Below, piece after piece: positions 1-11,122 of a stretch of DNA of 64,000 nt. Under the pieces are notes generated by a model. It did no database searches. It was not told the DNA's origin and saw only the letters and a program-made list of their open reading frames with translations. A program made the translations under genes and the position numbers. Within the stretch, counting starts at the first letter, position 1; each line of letters begins with the position of its first letter. Source of the stretch: Papaver somniferum (Eukaryota; Streptophyta; Magnoliopsida; Ranunculales; Papaveraceae); assembly GCF_003573695.1 (NCBI RefSeq), contig NW_020639929.1:3128406-3192405 (forward strand), read 5' to 3'.

Positions 1-1279
1 ACTCATGTAGGAGAATAGGTGCGTCATTATTAATCAAATCAAAATCTCCTAAATCATCTACACATGTCACATAATGCTCACAATCATCAATCAGTTTAGC
101 AAGTTCACACTCAGAATCATCAACATCATCAACAAATTTATTCTCATGCATCGGCAAATCAGGAGAAATATCACAATGTGACCTAGGTAGAGAATCAGAC
201 ACATCAAATATATTTTCATGCATATTAGTGTCTACAGAAGATTCAACTATTCCTATGTCATGCTCATCTTCACAGAATAATTGTACGAATCCCATGTCAA
301 TGTCAAAATCATATGAATTACAATGAGTATTAGAAAAAACAACATTCATGAAGGTCGAGGGCGAGAAGCCATATGTTTTTGAACCAACAGGTTCCACAAT
401 ATTTTCATGTTCTTCTAACATATCATCATAATCATCATAATCATCATCATGGTAGCATGCATATTGATCCTCATTAACAGTGGTGGTGTCATTAGTCGAT
501 TCATGTTCCTCTAAATTGGGTTCATATTCAACATTATTTACATGAATGGGACTAGACACTTCATTAGGGACAACATACATTTCCTCATGAATTTCCTCCT
601 TTTGTCGGTGAAGCAAAATCTGATCTAAATGTGCATGAATTCGTGCTGTAGATCTATCATAGTCTTGCTTACAGAGTCTTAAAGCTTCTGTGGTGGAGTC
701 TAAATTCATGGGGGTACAAAATTCTTCATGTTCAAATTGTGGTGAATGATACATGTGTGCATGGTCATTAGGGTTTACAAAATATTGATCGCAACCCTCA
801 AAGGATTGATTATGATCCCAATGACTACCATTCTCACAATTTATGGGCATTTCATACATTGGATTTTCTCTAGATTGCCTAAAATTATGCAAAATATGAC
901 AATTCTCAACAGGGTGGTCTAAACTATCACATGCGGGACATGCATAGATTTCAGGTTGCCTAAGAAAATTAGATGTGAAAGATTCCTCATGTGATTGCAT
1001 TTCTAAAGCTGTGATTCGAGCTTCTATTTGATCCATAAGTGATGATTGTGTGAGTGAGGCACTAGCAAAATGTTCATTTTCACGTTGCGACGAATGATGC
1101 ATGTATGAATAGTCATTAGGGTTCATGTATTGCGGCTCGGGACTTTGAAAATGTCCATAATAATTCCTATGACTATTGACATCATGGTCCGTGGAAGGTT
1201 CATAACGTGGCACATTCCCATAAGCAAGTTCTCTAAGAGTTTTATTTCCATCCCCAGGAGCAGACCAAAATCCAGACAT
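1..1279 (-). CDS. Gag-like protein, left tandem copy (3' part outside window)
   Basis: This is the left copy of the 548-residue gag-like ORF described at 5713-7359. It starts at the ATG whose complement is at 1277-1279 and runs off the left edge after about 426 codons, with no stop seen in that frame. The only base difference I noticed from the right copy over this stretch is at 927 (T here, C at 7007). It changes residue 118 of the zinc knuckle from Gly to Asp (CPACDSLDHP here). The four metal ligands are kept. Neighbours are the shared LTR to the right and, on its upstream side, a 39-base poly-T run (minus poly-A). Confidence 0.7.
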   Translation of the reverse strand, partial: MSGFWSAPGDGNKTLRELAYGNVPRYEPSTDHDVNSHRNYYGHFQSPEPQYMNPNDYSYMHHSSQRENEHFASASLTQSSLMDQIEARITALEMQSHEESFTSNFLRQPEIYACPACDSLDHPVENCHILHNFRQSRENPMYEMPINCENGSHWDHNQSFEGCDQYFVNPNDHAHMYHSPQFEHEEFCTPMNLDSTTEALRLCKQDYDRSTARIHAHLDQILLHRQKEEIHEEMYVVPNEVSSPIHVNNVEYEPNLEEHESTNDTTTVNEDQYACYHDDDYDDYDDMLEEHENIVEPVGSKTYGFSPSTFMNVVFSNTHCNSYDFDIDMGFVQLFCEDEHDIGIVESSVDTNMHENIFDVSDSLPRSHCDISPDLPMHENKFVDDVDDSECELAKLIDDCEHYVTCVDDLGDFDLINNDAPILLHE

Positions 1280-1415
1280 GATTGGCTCAAAAGCTAAGTA
1301 ACTATGTTACAAAGCCCAAAATTTGGTTTTTTAAAGGGTTTGGATTTTTGGGAAAAATTTGGTTTTGGTGGGATATATTTGAAAATTTGGTTTTGAAATG
1401 GGAGCAAAGTAAAGT

Positions 1416-1460
<45 letters not shown>

Positions 1461-2185
1461 AACTTAGCCTAGCATAAATTATCACCCCCACAAAAGAAAA
1501 TAAAAACAACAATAAATAATTACAAGCCCATAAAAGAAAAATAAAAGAAAATAAAAGAAAAAGAAAATAAAAATAAAATAATTATTACAAGCCCAAATTA
1601 AAAAAAATAAAGAACAACAAAAATTATTACAAGCCCACAAATTAAAAATGGAAGCCCACAGGTTGGGTTCTCTTAATGGGTTTAGGCTTACCTATAAAGC
1701 ACAGCCCAGCTGTTCGGTTTGGTTGCAAAAGCCCAGTTGGGCTTTGGATCGTCCTAAGCTTTGGCTTTTCTATGGCCCAGTTGGGCTTTGGTTCAAAACT
1801 TCTTCACCTTCTGCAGCTTACAGCCCAGTTGGGCTTTGGGTCTTCCTAAATTTTTTTTTTTGTTGGAGAGGCCCAGTTGGGCTTTGGCTCTCAGCAACAA
1901 GCTCAGACCAGCAGGCAGCAGCAGCAGCAGGACCAGGAGCAGCAGAGGTTGCAGCAGACTTGGCCTGGCACCAGCAGGAGCACCAGCAGGAGCACAAGTT
2001 CTAGCAACAATAGTGCAGCACCAGCTCCACAGCAGCAGTTCAGGCTAGCAGCACAGCTCAACAACAGCAACAGGCAGTTTGCAGGCTTGTTTATCAGCAA
2101 CACCACAAAAGAAAATCAGCAAAGGAAATCAGCAAAGGAAATCAGCAGATGGCAGCACCACTCCCCGGCAGCGGCGCCAAAAACT

Positions 2186-4224
2186 TGGTGTGAATTCTAA
2201 GATGCACACAATATGCTTGCAAGTATACAAGGCCAAGCTTTATAGTATAGGGGTGAGTAGGGGTTAGTCCACAGGGAGTGGGAGCATACAAGAAGTTTTC
2301 CTAAGCTAGCAAATGATGTAAAACAAGATACAAGATCACAATGTTATAGTGGCAGTGAAACAAAGAGGGCAAATGGCATGAACCAAGGCTGTGAGCCAAG
2401 GGCAGGGGAGACAGTGAAGTAAAAAAAAAAGGAAGGAAAAACAAGCAAAGCCAAGGCAATGGCTTTAGGCATTCATCTAGAGTGGGAAGAGAACCAGCTT
2501 GCTCACAGTCACTAGTGAGCACTAGTTTCTCCCCACTGCTCAATCAATCCAATGCTTCAAAGCTCTAACCTAGCATTCCACTTCTTGACAGTGAATTAAA
2601 CTTAACAGTTTGAGAAACAAAAAATCACACACTAAACATCACACACTAAACATGACAGTATATCCAATTAACATTACATTAAACATGAAACTAGAAATTA
2701 AACTAAATATGCACAATGTATCAAAACAGGAAACAAAAATTAACAAAACAGGGAACAAAAATTAACAAAACAGGAATCATTGCTAAACAGGAAACAAAAA
2801 TTGAGGCAAAAATTGAAACAATGAAACTGAAATTAAAACTAACCTAAGCATGGAACTAGAAATTACCAAACATTAAAATTAAACTAACATAAACCTAATT
2901 GCACTAACAGTTGAAAATTAAATCAAAATTAAACTTGCTAAACACAAAATTAAAACCTAAATTTAACTGTTGGTATTGAAATTGACATTAAAACAAACTT
3001 AATTGTAACTGAAATAGAAATTGGACTTGAAATTGAATTAAAATTAAACTAAAAATTGAAACCCTAATTTTGAATTTGATTTGAAATTGAAGAAACTAGA
3101 ACTGAAATTAAACCTAATTGGAGACTTGGCTAGTCCAAGCACACCCCCCACACGTTCTACAAACCCCAGTATTTATACCCTAAATTAGGGTTCATCCAAA
3201 ATTCCCCAAAAATCAAAAAGATGAAATTAGGTTTTCTATTTTACCTAACTCGTTTGGTCTTGTCGAACCCATGTGTCTTCTGCTGCTCTTCTTTCATTCT
3301 CTCCATGCGCATGTGATGAATCATAGCCATCTACCTTGTTTTCCCATATCAAAACCCTAGCAGTGGGTAGGATTTGTGCTATGGGCTAACTAGGGTGATG
3401 GGTACGTTTCTAGGGTGAAGTAGGGTGGTTGTTGGAGCTGGTGGAAGTGGTGACGTATGGTGGAGAAGGTGGTGGTGTACGGTGGAGGACATGGTGTTCG
3501 GTGGAGAAGGTGGTACGGGCAGAGAGGAAGAAAGAGAAGGAGAAGTGAAAATATTAGGGTTTCTTCATTTTTTTGGGTTATATATCCTAGGGTTATTTTG
3601 GTGTGAGGCGAGTTCATCGATTTTTGATGTTCAGCGAGAATAAGCCGTGGGATAGGGAGATGAAAGATCAATCGGACGGTGAGATGAAGTGAAGCTTGTA
3701 GCGACCGCTGGATTTTTTTATACAACGAAGTTAACGGCTCTAGATGGGGTTAGGTGTTGTAGTGTAAGGCGGAGATATCAGACGTTGATGAACAGCAAGG
3801 GAGCGACCGTTGGATTCAACAACCATCTAATCTGAAGGCTTGGAATTTCAGCGCTGTGGTGCTTGGCAGAGACTTCAGATTTTGATGCTCTATGAAGGAG
3901 CGACCATCGGATGCTTTTGGGAACTGATCTGACGGCTGAGAACGGAGGCGCTTTTGTGTGTAGAAAATGAGGTTGTGCGCACCATTCTTCGCGGCTTCCT
4001 TGCGTAATTTCTCCCGGCTTTTCACTACTTTTCTGCTCTTTTCGCTCCGCGACTCATCCGAACTTTATTTATTACCTAAAAATGCAAAATTAATTAAGAA
4101 AAATATTTATTCTTGAAAACAATGAAAATACAGAATATGGGATAAAATGTAGAATTACTGCACAAAAGATGAGTTAAATGCCAACAAAAAAGGGATAAAT
4201 ATATACAATATTTGGCACTCATCA
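2186..4224 (-). repeat. LTR of the Ty3-type element (shared middle LTR, 2039 bp)
   Basis: On the minus strand it begins TGATGAGTGCC and ends CACACCA, so it has canonical TG..CA ends. The primer-binding site lies six bases beyond its 3' end and the polypurine tract directly abuts its 5' end. It is almost identical to 8238-10275; the few differences I saw are mostly clustered in the first 150 bases of the LTR (4080-4215). A minus-strand TATA box (TATAAATA) is at 3170-3177. As the shared LTR it ends the middle unit and starts the left unit. Confidence 0.93.
3170..3177 (-). promoter_or_regulatory. TATA box of the Ty3-type LTR (middle copy)
   Basis: TATAAATA on the minus strand in a GC-richer context roughly halfway along the LTR, as expected for the U3/R border. 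The same sequence is at 9221-9228 in the other LTR. Inferred from motif and position only. Confidence 0.6.
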
Positions 4225-5712
4225 AATACCCCCAAACCTGAATTTTACTTGTCCTCAAGTAAAACAAAACTAAGGAAATCCTAACTATACCACTGTCGCT
4301 GGTCTCTCGAATGCATTTAGCGTATGCACTAAGCCTTTTAAACCACTAAGTGTCCCTAGTGGACGAGTGAAGTCTCGTGAAGGTTTGCTTAGAACGTACC
4401 TACAAAGTTCTAGGTCAAAATATAAGCTCAGATTCCATCAAATGTGACATGTGCAAGTCAGTTTAAGCTCACAGCAAAATGGAGATGTCAATCTAGCTAT
4501 CAAAGGCACAATCCTAGCACTGATAACAACTAAAGACACGTGATAAGAGTGTAAAGTGTGTCTACACATGTTTCTAGAATGACCTGAAGTTATGACTACT
4601 AACCACCAAGAGATAGTTTTTAGGCTAAGAACCGAATTCTAAGCCAAGCTAGCTGTCCGGCTTTACGAGAATTGTGAATGTTCACCCAATGAGTTGGTGA
4701 TATTTCAGTTTACCCGCGTTATACATCGATGGTTGCACCCTCCTTGCTTATTACAAGACTATTTACAACAAAAAGATGACTCTTATTTACATTGTACTCT
4801 CTTTTATTTTTGGAACAAGAGAGAATATTGTCTTTAACATGACAAAACATGGAATAAATAAATACTTGATTGAATTTTTTTTTTATTTTTTATTTTTTTT
4901 TTTAAAGAAGAAATAACTTTGATCTTTACAACATAGTGACACTTTTGATACATGAACAAAAAGAAAAACATAATTACATGACTCTTAGCAAGAGGTGGCC
5001 CTTATCGAATGCATCCGGTCAAATTCTATGGTTGCTTTTCTTAACGTATCCTCCAACTTCTATCCCAGCCAACCAAAGAACAAGCTAGTCAAGTCTCATT
5101 CAGTATTCTAAAGTGATTGGCAATCTAACTTCCTATCAAACACCTTGAAGATCGAGGCTATACATGTATTGGTAGATCGTGCGCGTGCAAGTTTCTTATC
5201 ACTATGTGAATTGTGCTAGAATCAGGGTGCCTAAATATCTAGACTAAGACTCCTAATAATTACATATTTGCACAAGAGTCAACATTTCAAGGTAAATGAG
5301 CTCCATTTTTATGTTTTTTTTTTCAATTTTTTTTTTTTTAATTTTTTTGAATTTTTTCGATTTTTTCAAAAGAAGAAGGAGTTCGTTTTCAATTATAGCA
5401 TATTATCATGGTATCCATTCCATACCCCCAAACCTAAACTAAACATTGTCCTCAATGTTTCAAAAGATAACAAAATTATAATGCAACATATGAAGAGGAA
5501 CATGCTAAGTAGAGTAAAAGGAGAGAGAATACCCGATTCGTCGAAAACACGAACCGAACTCCATTATTCACCGGCTAGAATCCAACATTTTCAACTTAGA
5601 TTATATTGGATTAGCAAAAATATATACAAAAGAAACCAAAAAGTTTTAAAATTTATCTACTGGATTATATACAAAAAATTCACCATACACCAAAAGTTTA
5701 AAGAGTTGAGGA
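4225..5712 (-). other. 3' non-coding internal region of the Ty3-type element, with three polypurine-like tracts
   Basis: There is no credible coding frame here. On the minus strand the 13-mer AGGTTTGGGGGTA occurs at 4227-4239 (directly before the 3' LTR, so the true polypurine tract) and at 5423-5435; a third copy at 5793-5805 lies in the end of the gag-like ORF. The copies share flanking words such as a TTGAGGAC stretch, which suggests duplication of the tract region. A T-rich low-complexity stretch covers 5317-5365. Confidence 0.7.
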
Positions 5713-7359
5713 TCAACCCAAAAGACAAAGTGTAGCGGTTTCAACAACTTCACACATGAAAGAAAAGCACGTGAAGCTGTGAAACCAAATGATACCCCCA
5801 AACCTGGATTTTACAGAAGATACAATTTTGAAAACAAAATCGCGCAGTTTTGGGGGTTCATCATGCACAAGGTCTAGCTCGAAATGAACTTTGCTAGGGA
5901 CGGGCAAACATGCTAATTCCAACTGTGGTTCCTCAAATGTATTATACTTAGAAGCAAAATAGTCCAAGAGGACTTGGGAAGCATACAGTTCCAAACCTAG
6001 GTTGGGCATTCTCAGAAAAATTGGTTTTACAATATTGGTACAAACCAAATCTAGGTTGGGTGGAAGGCCAACAGATTGTGACTCATGTAGGAGAATAGGT
6101 GCGTCATTATTAATCAAATCAAAATCTCCTAAATCATCTACACATGTCACATAATGCTCACAATCATCAATCAGTTTAGCAAGTTCACACTCAGAATCAT
6201 CAACATCATCAACAAATTTATTCTCATGCATCGGCAAATCAGGAGAAATATCACAATGTGACCTAGGTAGAGAATCAGACACATCAAATATATTTTCATG
6301 CATATTAGTGTCTACAGAAGATTCAACTATTCCTATGTCATGCTCATCTTCACAGAATAATTGTACGAATCCCATGTCAATGTCAAAATCATATGAATTA
6401 CAATGAGTATTAGAAAAAACAACATTCATGAAGGTCGAGGGCGAGAAGCCATATGTTTTTGAACCAACAGGTTCCACAATATTTTCATGTTCTTCTAACA
6501 TATCATCATAATCATCATAATCATCATCATGGTAGCATGCATATTGATCCTCATTAACAGTGGTGGTGTCATTAGTCGATTCATGTTCCTCTAAATTGGG
6601 TTCATATTCAACATTATTTACATGAATGGGACTAGACACTTCATTAGGGACAACATACATTTCCTCATGAATTTCCTCCTTTTGTCGGTGAAGCAAAATC
6701 TGATCTAAATGTGCATGAATTCGTGCTGTAGATCTATCATAGTCTTGCTTACAGAGTCTTAAAGCTTCTGTGGTGGAGTCTAAATTCATGGGGGTACAAA
6801 ATTCTTCATGTTCAAATTGTGGTGAATGATACATGTGTGCATGGTCATTAGGGTTTACAAAATATTGATCGCAACCCTCAAAGGATTGATTATGATCCCA
6901 ATGACTACCATTCTCACAATTTATGGGCATTTCATACATTGGATTTTCTCTAGATTGCCTAAAATTATGCAAAATATGACAATTCTCAACAGGGTGGTCT
7001 AAACTACCACATGCGGGACATGCATAGATTTCAGGTTGCCTAAGAAAATTAGATGTGAAAGATTCCTCATGTGATTGCATTTCTAAAGCTGTGATTCGAG
7101 CTTCTATTTGATCCATAAGTGATGATTGTGTGAGTGAGGCACTAGCAAAATGTTCATTTTCACGTTGCGACGAATGATGCATGTATGAATAGTCATTAGG
7201 GTTCATGTATTGCGGCTCGGGACTTTGAAAATGTCCATAATAATTCCTATGACTATTGACATCATGGTCCGTGGAAGGTTCATAACGTGGCACATTCCCA
7301 TAAGCAAGTTCTCTAAGAGTTTTATTTCCATCCCCAGGAGCAGACCAAAATCCAGACAT
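5713..7359 (-). CDS. Gag-like protein of the non-autonomous Ty3-type element (548 aa)
   Basis: The only long intact ORF of the element. The N-terminus has KTLRELA (residues 13-19), which resembles the gag start of Athila/Tat elements. A zinc knuckle CPACGSLDHPVENC (residues 114-127, CX2CX4HX4C) would bind RNA. Residues about 53-72 and 168-187 repeat each other (NPND.., M.HS, E.E.F), an internal duplication. The C-terminal half is acidic with Asp/Glu runs around residues 265-300. No protease, reverse transcriptase or integrase motif is present. The start codon is the first ATG after a 40-base A run (minus strand). It probably packages element RNA with enzymes supplied in trans. The ORF is intact in both copies, which suggests selection or recent arrival. 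Family assignment is moderate. Confidence 0.75.
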   Translation of the reverse strand: MSGFWSAPGDGNKTLRELAYGNVPRYEPSTDHDVNSHRNYYGHFQSPEPQYMNPNDYSYMHHSSQRENEHFASASLTQSSLMDQIEARITALEMQSHEESFTSNFLRQPEIYACPACGSLDHPVENCHILHNFRQSRENPMYEMPINCENGSHWDHNQSFEGCDQYFVNPNDHAHMYHSPQFEHEEFCTPMNLDSTTEALRLCKQDYDRSTARIHAHLDQILLHRQKEEIHEEMYVVPNEVSSPIHVNNVEYEPNLEEHESTNDTTTVNEDQYACYHDDDYDDYDDMLEEHENIVEPVGSKTYGFSPSTFMNVVFSNTHCNSYDFDIDMGFVQLFCEDEHDIGIVESSVDTNMHENIFDVSDSLPRSHCDISPDLPMHENKFVDDVDDSECELAKLIDDCEHYVTCVDDLGDFDLINNDAPILLHESQSVGLPPNLDLVCTNIVKPIFLRMPNLGLELYASQVLLDYFASKYNTFEEPQLELACLPVPSKVHFELDLVHDEPPKLRDFVFKIVSSVKSRFGGIIWFHSFTCFSFMCEVVETATLCLLG

Positions 7360-7495
7360 GATTGGCTCAAAAGCTAAGTAACTATGTTACAAAGCCCAAA
7401 ATTTGGTTTTTTAAAGGGTTTGGATTTTTGGGAAAAATTTGGTTTTGGTGGGATATATTTGAAAATTTGGTTTTGAAATGGGAGCAAAGTAAAGT

Positions 7496-7498
<3 letters not shown>

Positions 7499-7538
<40 letters not shown>
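7499..7538 (+). repeat. 40-base poly-T run (39 bases in the left copy, 1419-1457)
   Basis: A pure T homopolymer just upstream (minus strand) of the gag-like ORF; on the transcript it would be poly(A). It is followed up to about 7700 by A-rich DNA that differs clearly between the two copies, unlike the rest of the element. Confidence 0.9.
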
Positions 7539-7542
<4 letters not shown>

Positions 7543-7785
7543 TTAGCCTAGCATAAATTAGCACAACCCATAAAATAAAATAAAAACAACAATAATAATT
7601 ACAAACCCATAAAAGAAAGAAAAAGAAGAAAAAGAAAAATTATTACAAGCCCAAATAAAAAATAAAGAACAACAAAAATTATTACAAGCCCACAAATTAA
7701 AAATGGAAGCCCACAGGTTGGGTTCTCTTAATGGGTTTAGGCTTACCTATAAAGCACAGCCCAGCTGTTCGGTTTGGTTGCAAAA

Positions 7786-7934
7786 GCCCAGTTGGGCTTT
7801 GGATCGTCCTAAGCTTTGGCTTTTCTATGGCCCAGTTGGGCTTTGGTTCAACTTCTTCACCTTCTGCAGCTTACAGCCCAGTTGGGCTTTGGGTCTTCCT
7901 AAATTTTTTTTTTGTTGGAGAGGCCCAGTTGGGC
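7786..7934. repeat. Four regularly spaced GCCCAGTTGGGC palindromic units in the element leader
   Basis: GCCCA-GT-TGGGC occurs at 7786, 7830, 7876 and 7923, and in the left copy at 1731, 1775, 1823 and 1871, each followed by TTTGG. Spacing is 44-48 bases. Each unit can form a short hairpin. They lie in the leader between primer-binding site and gag-like ORF, next to CAG-rich low-complexity DNA (about 7960-8060). Confidence 0.85.
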
Positions 7935-8209
7935 TTTGGCTCTCAGCAACAAGCTCAGACCAGCAGGCAGCAGCAGCAGCAGGACCAGGAGCAGCAGAGG
8001 TTGCAGCAGACTTGGCCTGGCACCAGCAGGAGCACCAGCAGGAGCACAAGTTCTAGCAACAATAGTGCAGCACCAGCTCCACAGCAGCAGTTCAGGCTAG
8101 CAGCACAGCTCAACAACAGCAACAGGCAGTTTGCAGGCTTGTTTATCAGCAACACCACAAAAGAAAATCAGCAAAGGAAATCAGCAAAGGAAATCAGCAG
8201 ATGGCAGCA

Positions 8210-8231
8210 CCACTCCCCGGCAGCGGCGCCA
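8210..8231 (-). other. Primer-binding site of the Ty3-type element
   Basis: On the minus strand it reads TGGCGCCGCTGCCGGGGAGT, six bases after the LTR 3' end. It matches the tRNA-primed site widely used by Tat/Athila-type elements except at one base. The left copy has it at 2158-2179. Confidence 0.8.
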
Positions 8232-8237
8232 AAAACT

Positions 8238-10275
8238 TGGTGTGAATTCTAAGATGCACACAATATGCTTGCAAGTATACAAGGCCAAGCTTTATAGTAT
8301 AGGGGTGAGTAGGGGTTAGTCCACAGGGAGTGGGAGCATACAAGAAGTTTTCCTAAGCTAGCAAATGATGTAAAACAAGATACAAGATCACAATGTTATA
8401 GTGGCAGTGAAACAAAGAGGGCAAATGGCATGAACCAAGGCTGTGAGCCAAGGGCAGGGGAGACAGTGAAGTAAAAAAAAAAGGAAGGAAAAACAAGCAA
8501 AGCCAAGGCAATGGCTTTAGGCATTCATCTAGAGTGGGAAGAGAACCAGCTTGCTCACAGTCACTAGTGAGCACTAGTTTCTCCCCACTGCTCAATCAAT
8601 CCAATGCTTCAAAGCTCTAACCTAGCATTCCACTTCTTGACAGTGAATTAAACTTAACAGTTTGAGAAACAAAAAATCACACACTAAACATCACACACTA
8701 AACATGACAGTATATCCAATTAACATTACATTAAACATGAAACTAGAAATTAAACTAAATATGCACAATGTATCAAAACAGGAAACAAAAATTAACAAAA
8801 CAGGGAACAAAAATTAACAAAACAGGAATCATTGCTAAACAGGAAACAAAAATTGAGGCAAAAATTGAAACAATGAAACTGAAATTAAAACTAACCTAAG
8901 CATGGAACTAGAAATTACCAAACATTAAAATTAAACTAACATAAACCTAATTGCACTAACAGTTGAAAATTAAATCAAAATTAAACTTGCTAAACACAAA
9001 ATTAAAACCTAAATTTACTGTTGGTATTGAAATTGACATTAAAACAAACTTAATTGTAACTGAAATAGAAATTGGACTTGAAATTGAATTAAAATTAAAC
9101 TAAAAATTGAAACCCTAATTTTGAATTTGATTTGAAATTGAAGAAACTAGAACTGAAATTAAACCTAATTGGAGACTTGGCTAGTCCAAGCACACCCCCC
9201 ACACGTTCTACAAACCCCAGTATTTATACCCTAAATTAGGGTTCATCCAAAATTCCCCAAAAATCAAAAAGATGAAATTAGGTTTTCTATTTTACCTAAC
9301 TCGTTTGGTCTTGTCGAACCCATGTGTCTTCTGCTGCTCTTCTTTCATTCTCTCCATGCGCATGTGATGAATCATAGCCATCTACCTTGTTTTCCCATAT
9401 CAAAACCCTAGCAGTGGGTAGGATTTGTGCTATGGGCTAACTAGGGTGATGGGTACGTTTCTAGGGTGAAGTAGGGTGGTTGTTGGAGCTGGTGGAAGTG
9501 GTGACGTATGGTGGAGAAGGTGGTGGTGTACGGTGGAGGACATGGTGTTCGGTGGAGAAGGTGGTACGGGCAGAGAGGAAGAAAGAGAAGGAGAAGTGAA
9601 AATATTAGGGTTTCTTCATTTTTTTGGGTTATATATCCTAGGGTTATTTTGGTGTGAGGCGAGTTCATCGATTTTTGATGTTCAGCGAGAATAAGCCGTG
9701 GGATAGGGAGATGAAAGATCAATCGGACGGTGAGATGAAGTGAAGCTTGTAGCGACCGCTGGATTTTTTTATACAACGAAGTTAACGGCTCTAGATGGGG
9801 TTAGGTGTTGTAGTGTAAGGCGGAGATATCAGACGTTGATGAACAGCAAGGGAGCGACCGTTGGATTCAACAACCATCTAATCTGAAGGCTTGGAATTTC
9901 AGCGCTGTGGTGCTTGGCAGAGACTTCAGATTTTGATGCTCTATGAAGGAGCGACCATCGGATGCTTTTGGGAACTGATCTGACGGCTGAGAACGGAGGC
10001 GCTTTTGTGTGTAGAAAATGAGGTTGTGCGCACCATTCTTCGCGGCTTCCTTGCGTAATTTCTCCCGGCTTTTCACTACTTTTCTGCTCTTTTCGCTCCG
10101 CGACTCATCCGAACTTTATTTATTACCTAAAAATGCAAAATTAATTAATAAAAATATTTATTCTTGAAAACAATGAAAATACAGAATATGGGATAAAATG
10201 TAGAATTAATGCATAAAAGATGAGTTAAAATGCCAACAAAAAGGGATAAATATATACAATATTTGGCACTCATCA
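8238..10275 (-). repeat. 5' LTR of the Ty3-type element (2038 bp)
   Basis: Same LTR as 2186-4224, with TG..CA ends on the minus strand. Its outer border is at 10275|10276, where the sequence switches to Copia LTR DNA. The five bases after it are GAACA; the matching TSD must lie left of the window. TATA box at 9221-9228. Confidence 0.93.
9221..9228 (-). promoter_or_regulatory. TATA box of the 5' LTR
   Basis: TATAAATA on the minus strand, identical in context to 3170-3177. As part of the right-most LTR it would drive the transcript of the middle unit. Confidence 0.6.
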
Positions 10276-11122
10276 GAACACAAAGAAGATATTGAAGATC
10301 TGACTTGGGTTTTATAATCTTTGGTGTGCACAATACTTGTTTCGGTAAAAGAGGATCCAATTAATACTCGGTTTATCCTTGTGGTAGATTGGATTGATTA
10401 ATTGAGTAGATCGGCATCAACACGGTTCTTTGGATTAAAGGTGTTGTTGGTTTAATCTTAATCGATTACCTTTTGGTGATTGAACATAAGATAGATCTAA
10501 GGACCTGAAGAAGGAGTTTATGTTGAGATAAACGGAAGAGACTTTGTCCGACTCATATCACTTGGTTGAATAAAGTTAATACCAAATAGATTTGTTGTTC
10601 CTGTACTATTTGGAATTGTACCAAGTACGTGACTTATTTATAAGTTGGAGGCGTTGGAATACAGAAGGAGCTAGGTGAACTATATGGTTAGATACTTGGT
10701 CTCAACTATACGAAGTTAGTGTAATTTTGTGTAGTGGCGTAATCCTGAGAGTATTCAATTCTGGACTAGTTCCCGGGGTTTTTCTGCATTTGCGGTTTCC
10801 TCGTTAACAAAATCTTGCTGTGTCATTTTCTTTTATATTTCGAATTCTAATTGTTTTAAATTAAAGTAAATTACACAAACGTCAATTCCTATTTACTTGA
10901 TAAGCAATCCCATTGTGTTTGGTTAAGTCCGAACCTTTGTATCCATTAAATATACTTCGTTGTTTTATTGTCTCGATATCGTATCCATAGACGATCACAC
11001 GAAGTGTGAACCGATTAGTTTTATTATCTCGACTCAGTCCATAGACAATCCCTTTCGGAGAAAGGACTTATAGGTATAAAAAGTTTTAGCTTGAGGTATA
11101 TTTGGGTACCCTCGCCTTTTCA
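10276..11122 (+). mobile_element. 3' part of a SIRE-like Copia LTR, truncated by the Ty3 array
   Basis: This stretch holds the motif CCGGGGTTTTTCTGCATTTG followed by CGGTTTCCTCGTTAAC, which recurs in opposite orientation near 61770-61800 inside the complete LTR at 61395-63830. It ends CCTCGCCTTTTCA at 11122, resembling that LTR's end. Its 5' part is missing because the Ty3 array was inserted here; it may continue left of the window. No coding content is seen. Confidence 0.65.

Larger units (their letters stand above)
1..10275 (-). mobile_element. Tandem array of a non-autonomous Ty3-type LTR retrotransposon (left end outside window)
   Basis: The sequence from base 1 to 4224 recurs from 6081 to 10275 almost unchanged. 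Read on the minus strand the order is LTR (8238-10275), internal region (4225-8237), LTR (2186-4224), internal region (1-2185, cut by the window edge). The middle LTR is therefore shared by two units. A primer-binding site of the TGGCGCCG..GCCGGGGA type and a GGTTTGGGGGTA polypurine tract flank the LTRs, as in Tat/Athila-like Ty3 elements. The internal region codes only for a gag-like protein, with no protease, reverse transcriptase or integrase, so the element must borrow them (LARD-like). The array is inserted in a Copia LTR remnant that resumes at 10276. Near identity of the copies implies a recent origin. Confidence is high for the structure, moderate for the lineage. Confidence 0.93.

Noticed and set aside
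1648..2200. Open plus-strand frames rich in Gln and Trp in the Ty3 leader (also 7703-8252)
   Set aside because: They are by-products of CAG-type and GCCCAGTTGGGC repeats in the element leader, in several frames at once, and opposite in strand to the element.
3390..4025. Short ORFs in the Ty3 LTR (repeated at 9441-10076)
   Set aside because: They are duplicated only because the LTR is duplicated, have no known motif, and lie in promoter/R/U5 DNA.
5268..5735. 155-codon plus-strand ORF rich in Phe and Lys
   Set aside because: It runs through a T-rich low-complexity tract opposite to the Ty3 element and ends in the gag-like ORF antisense; no motif.
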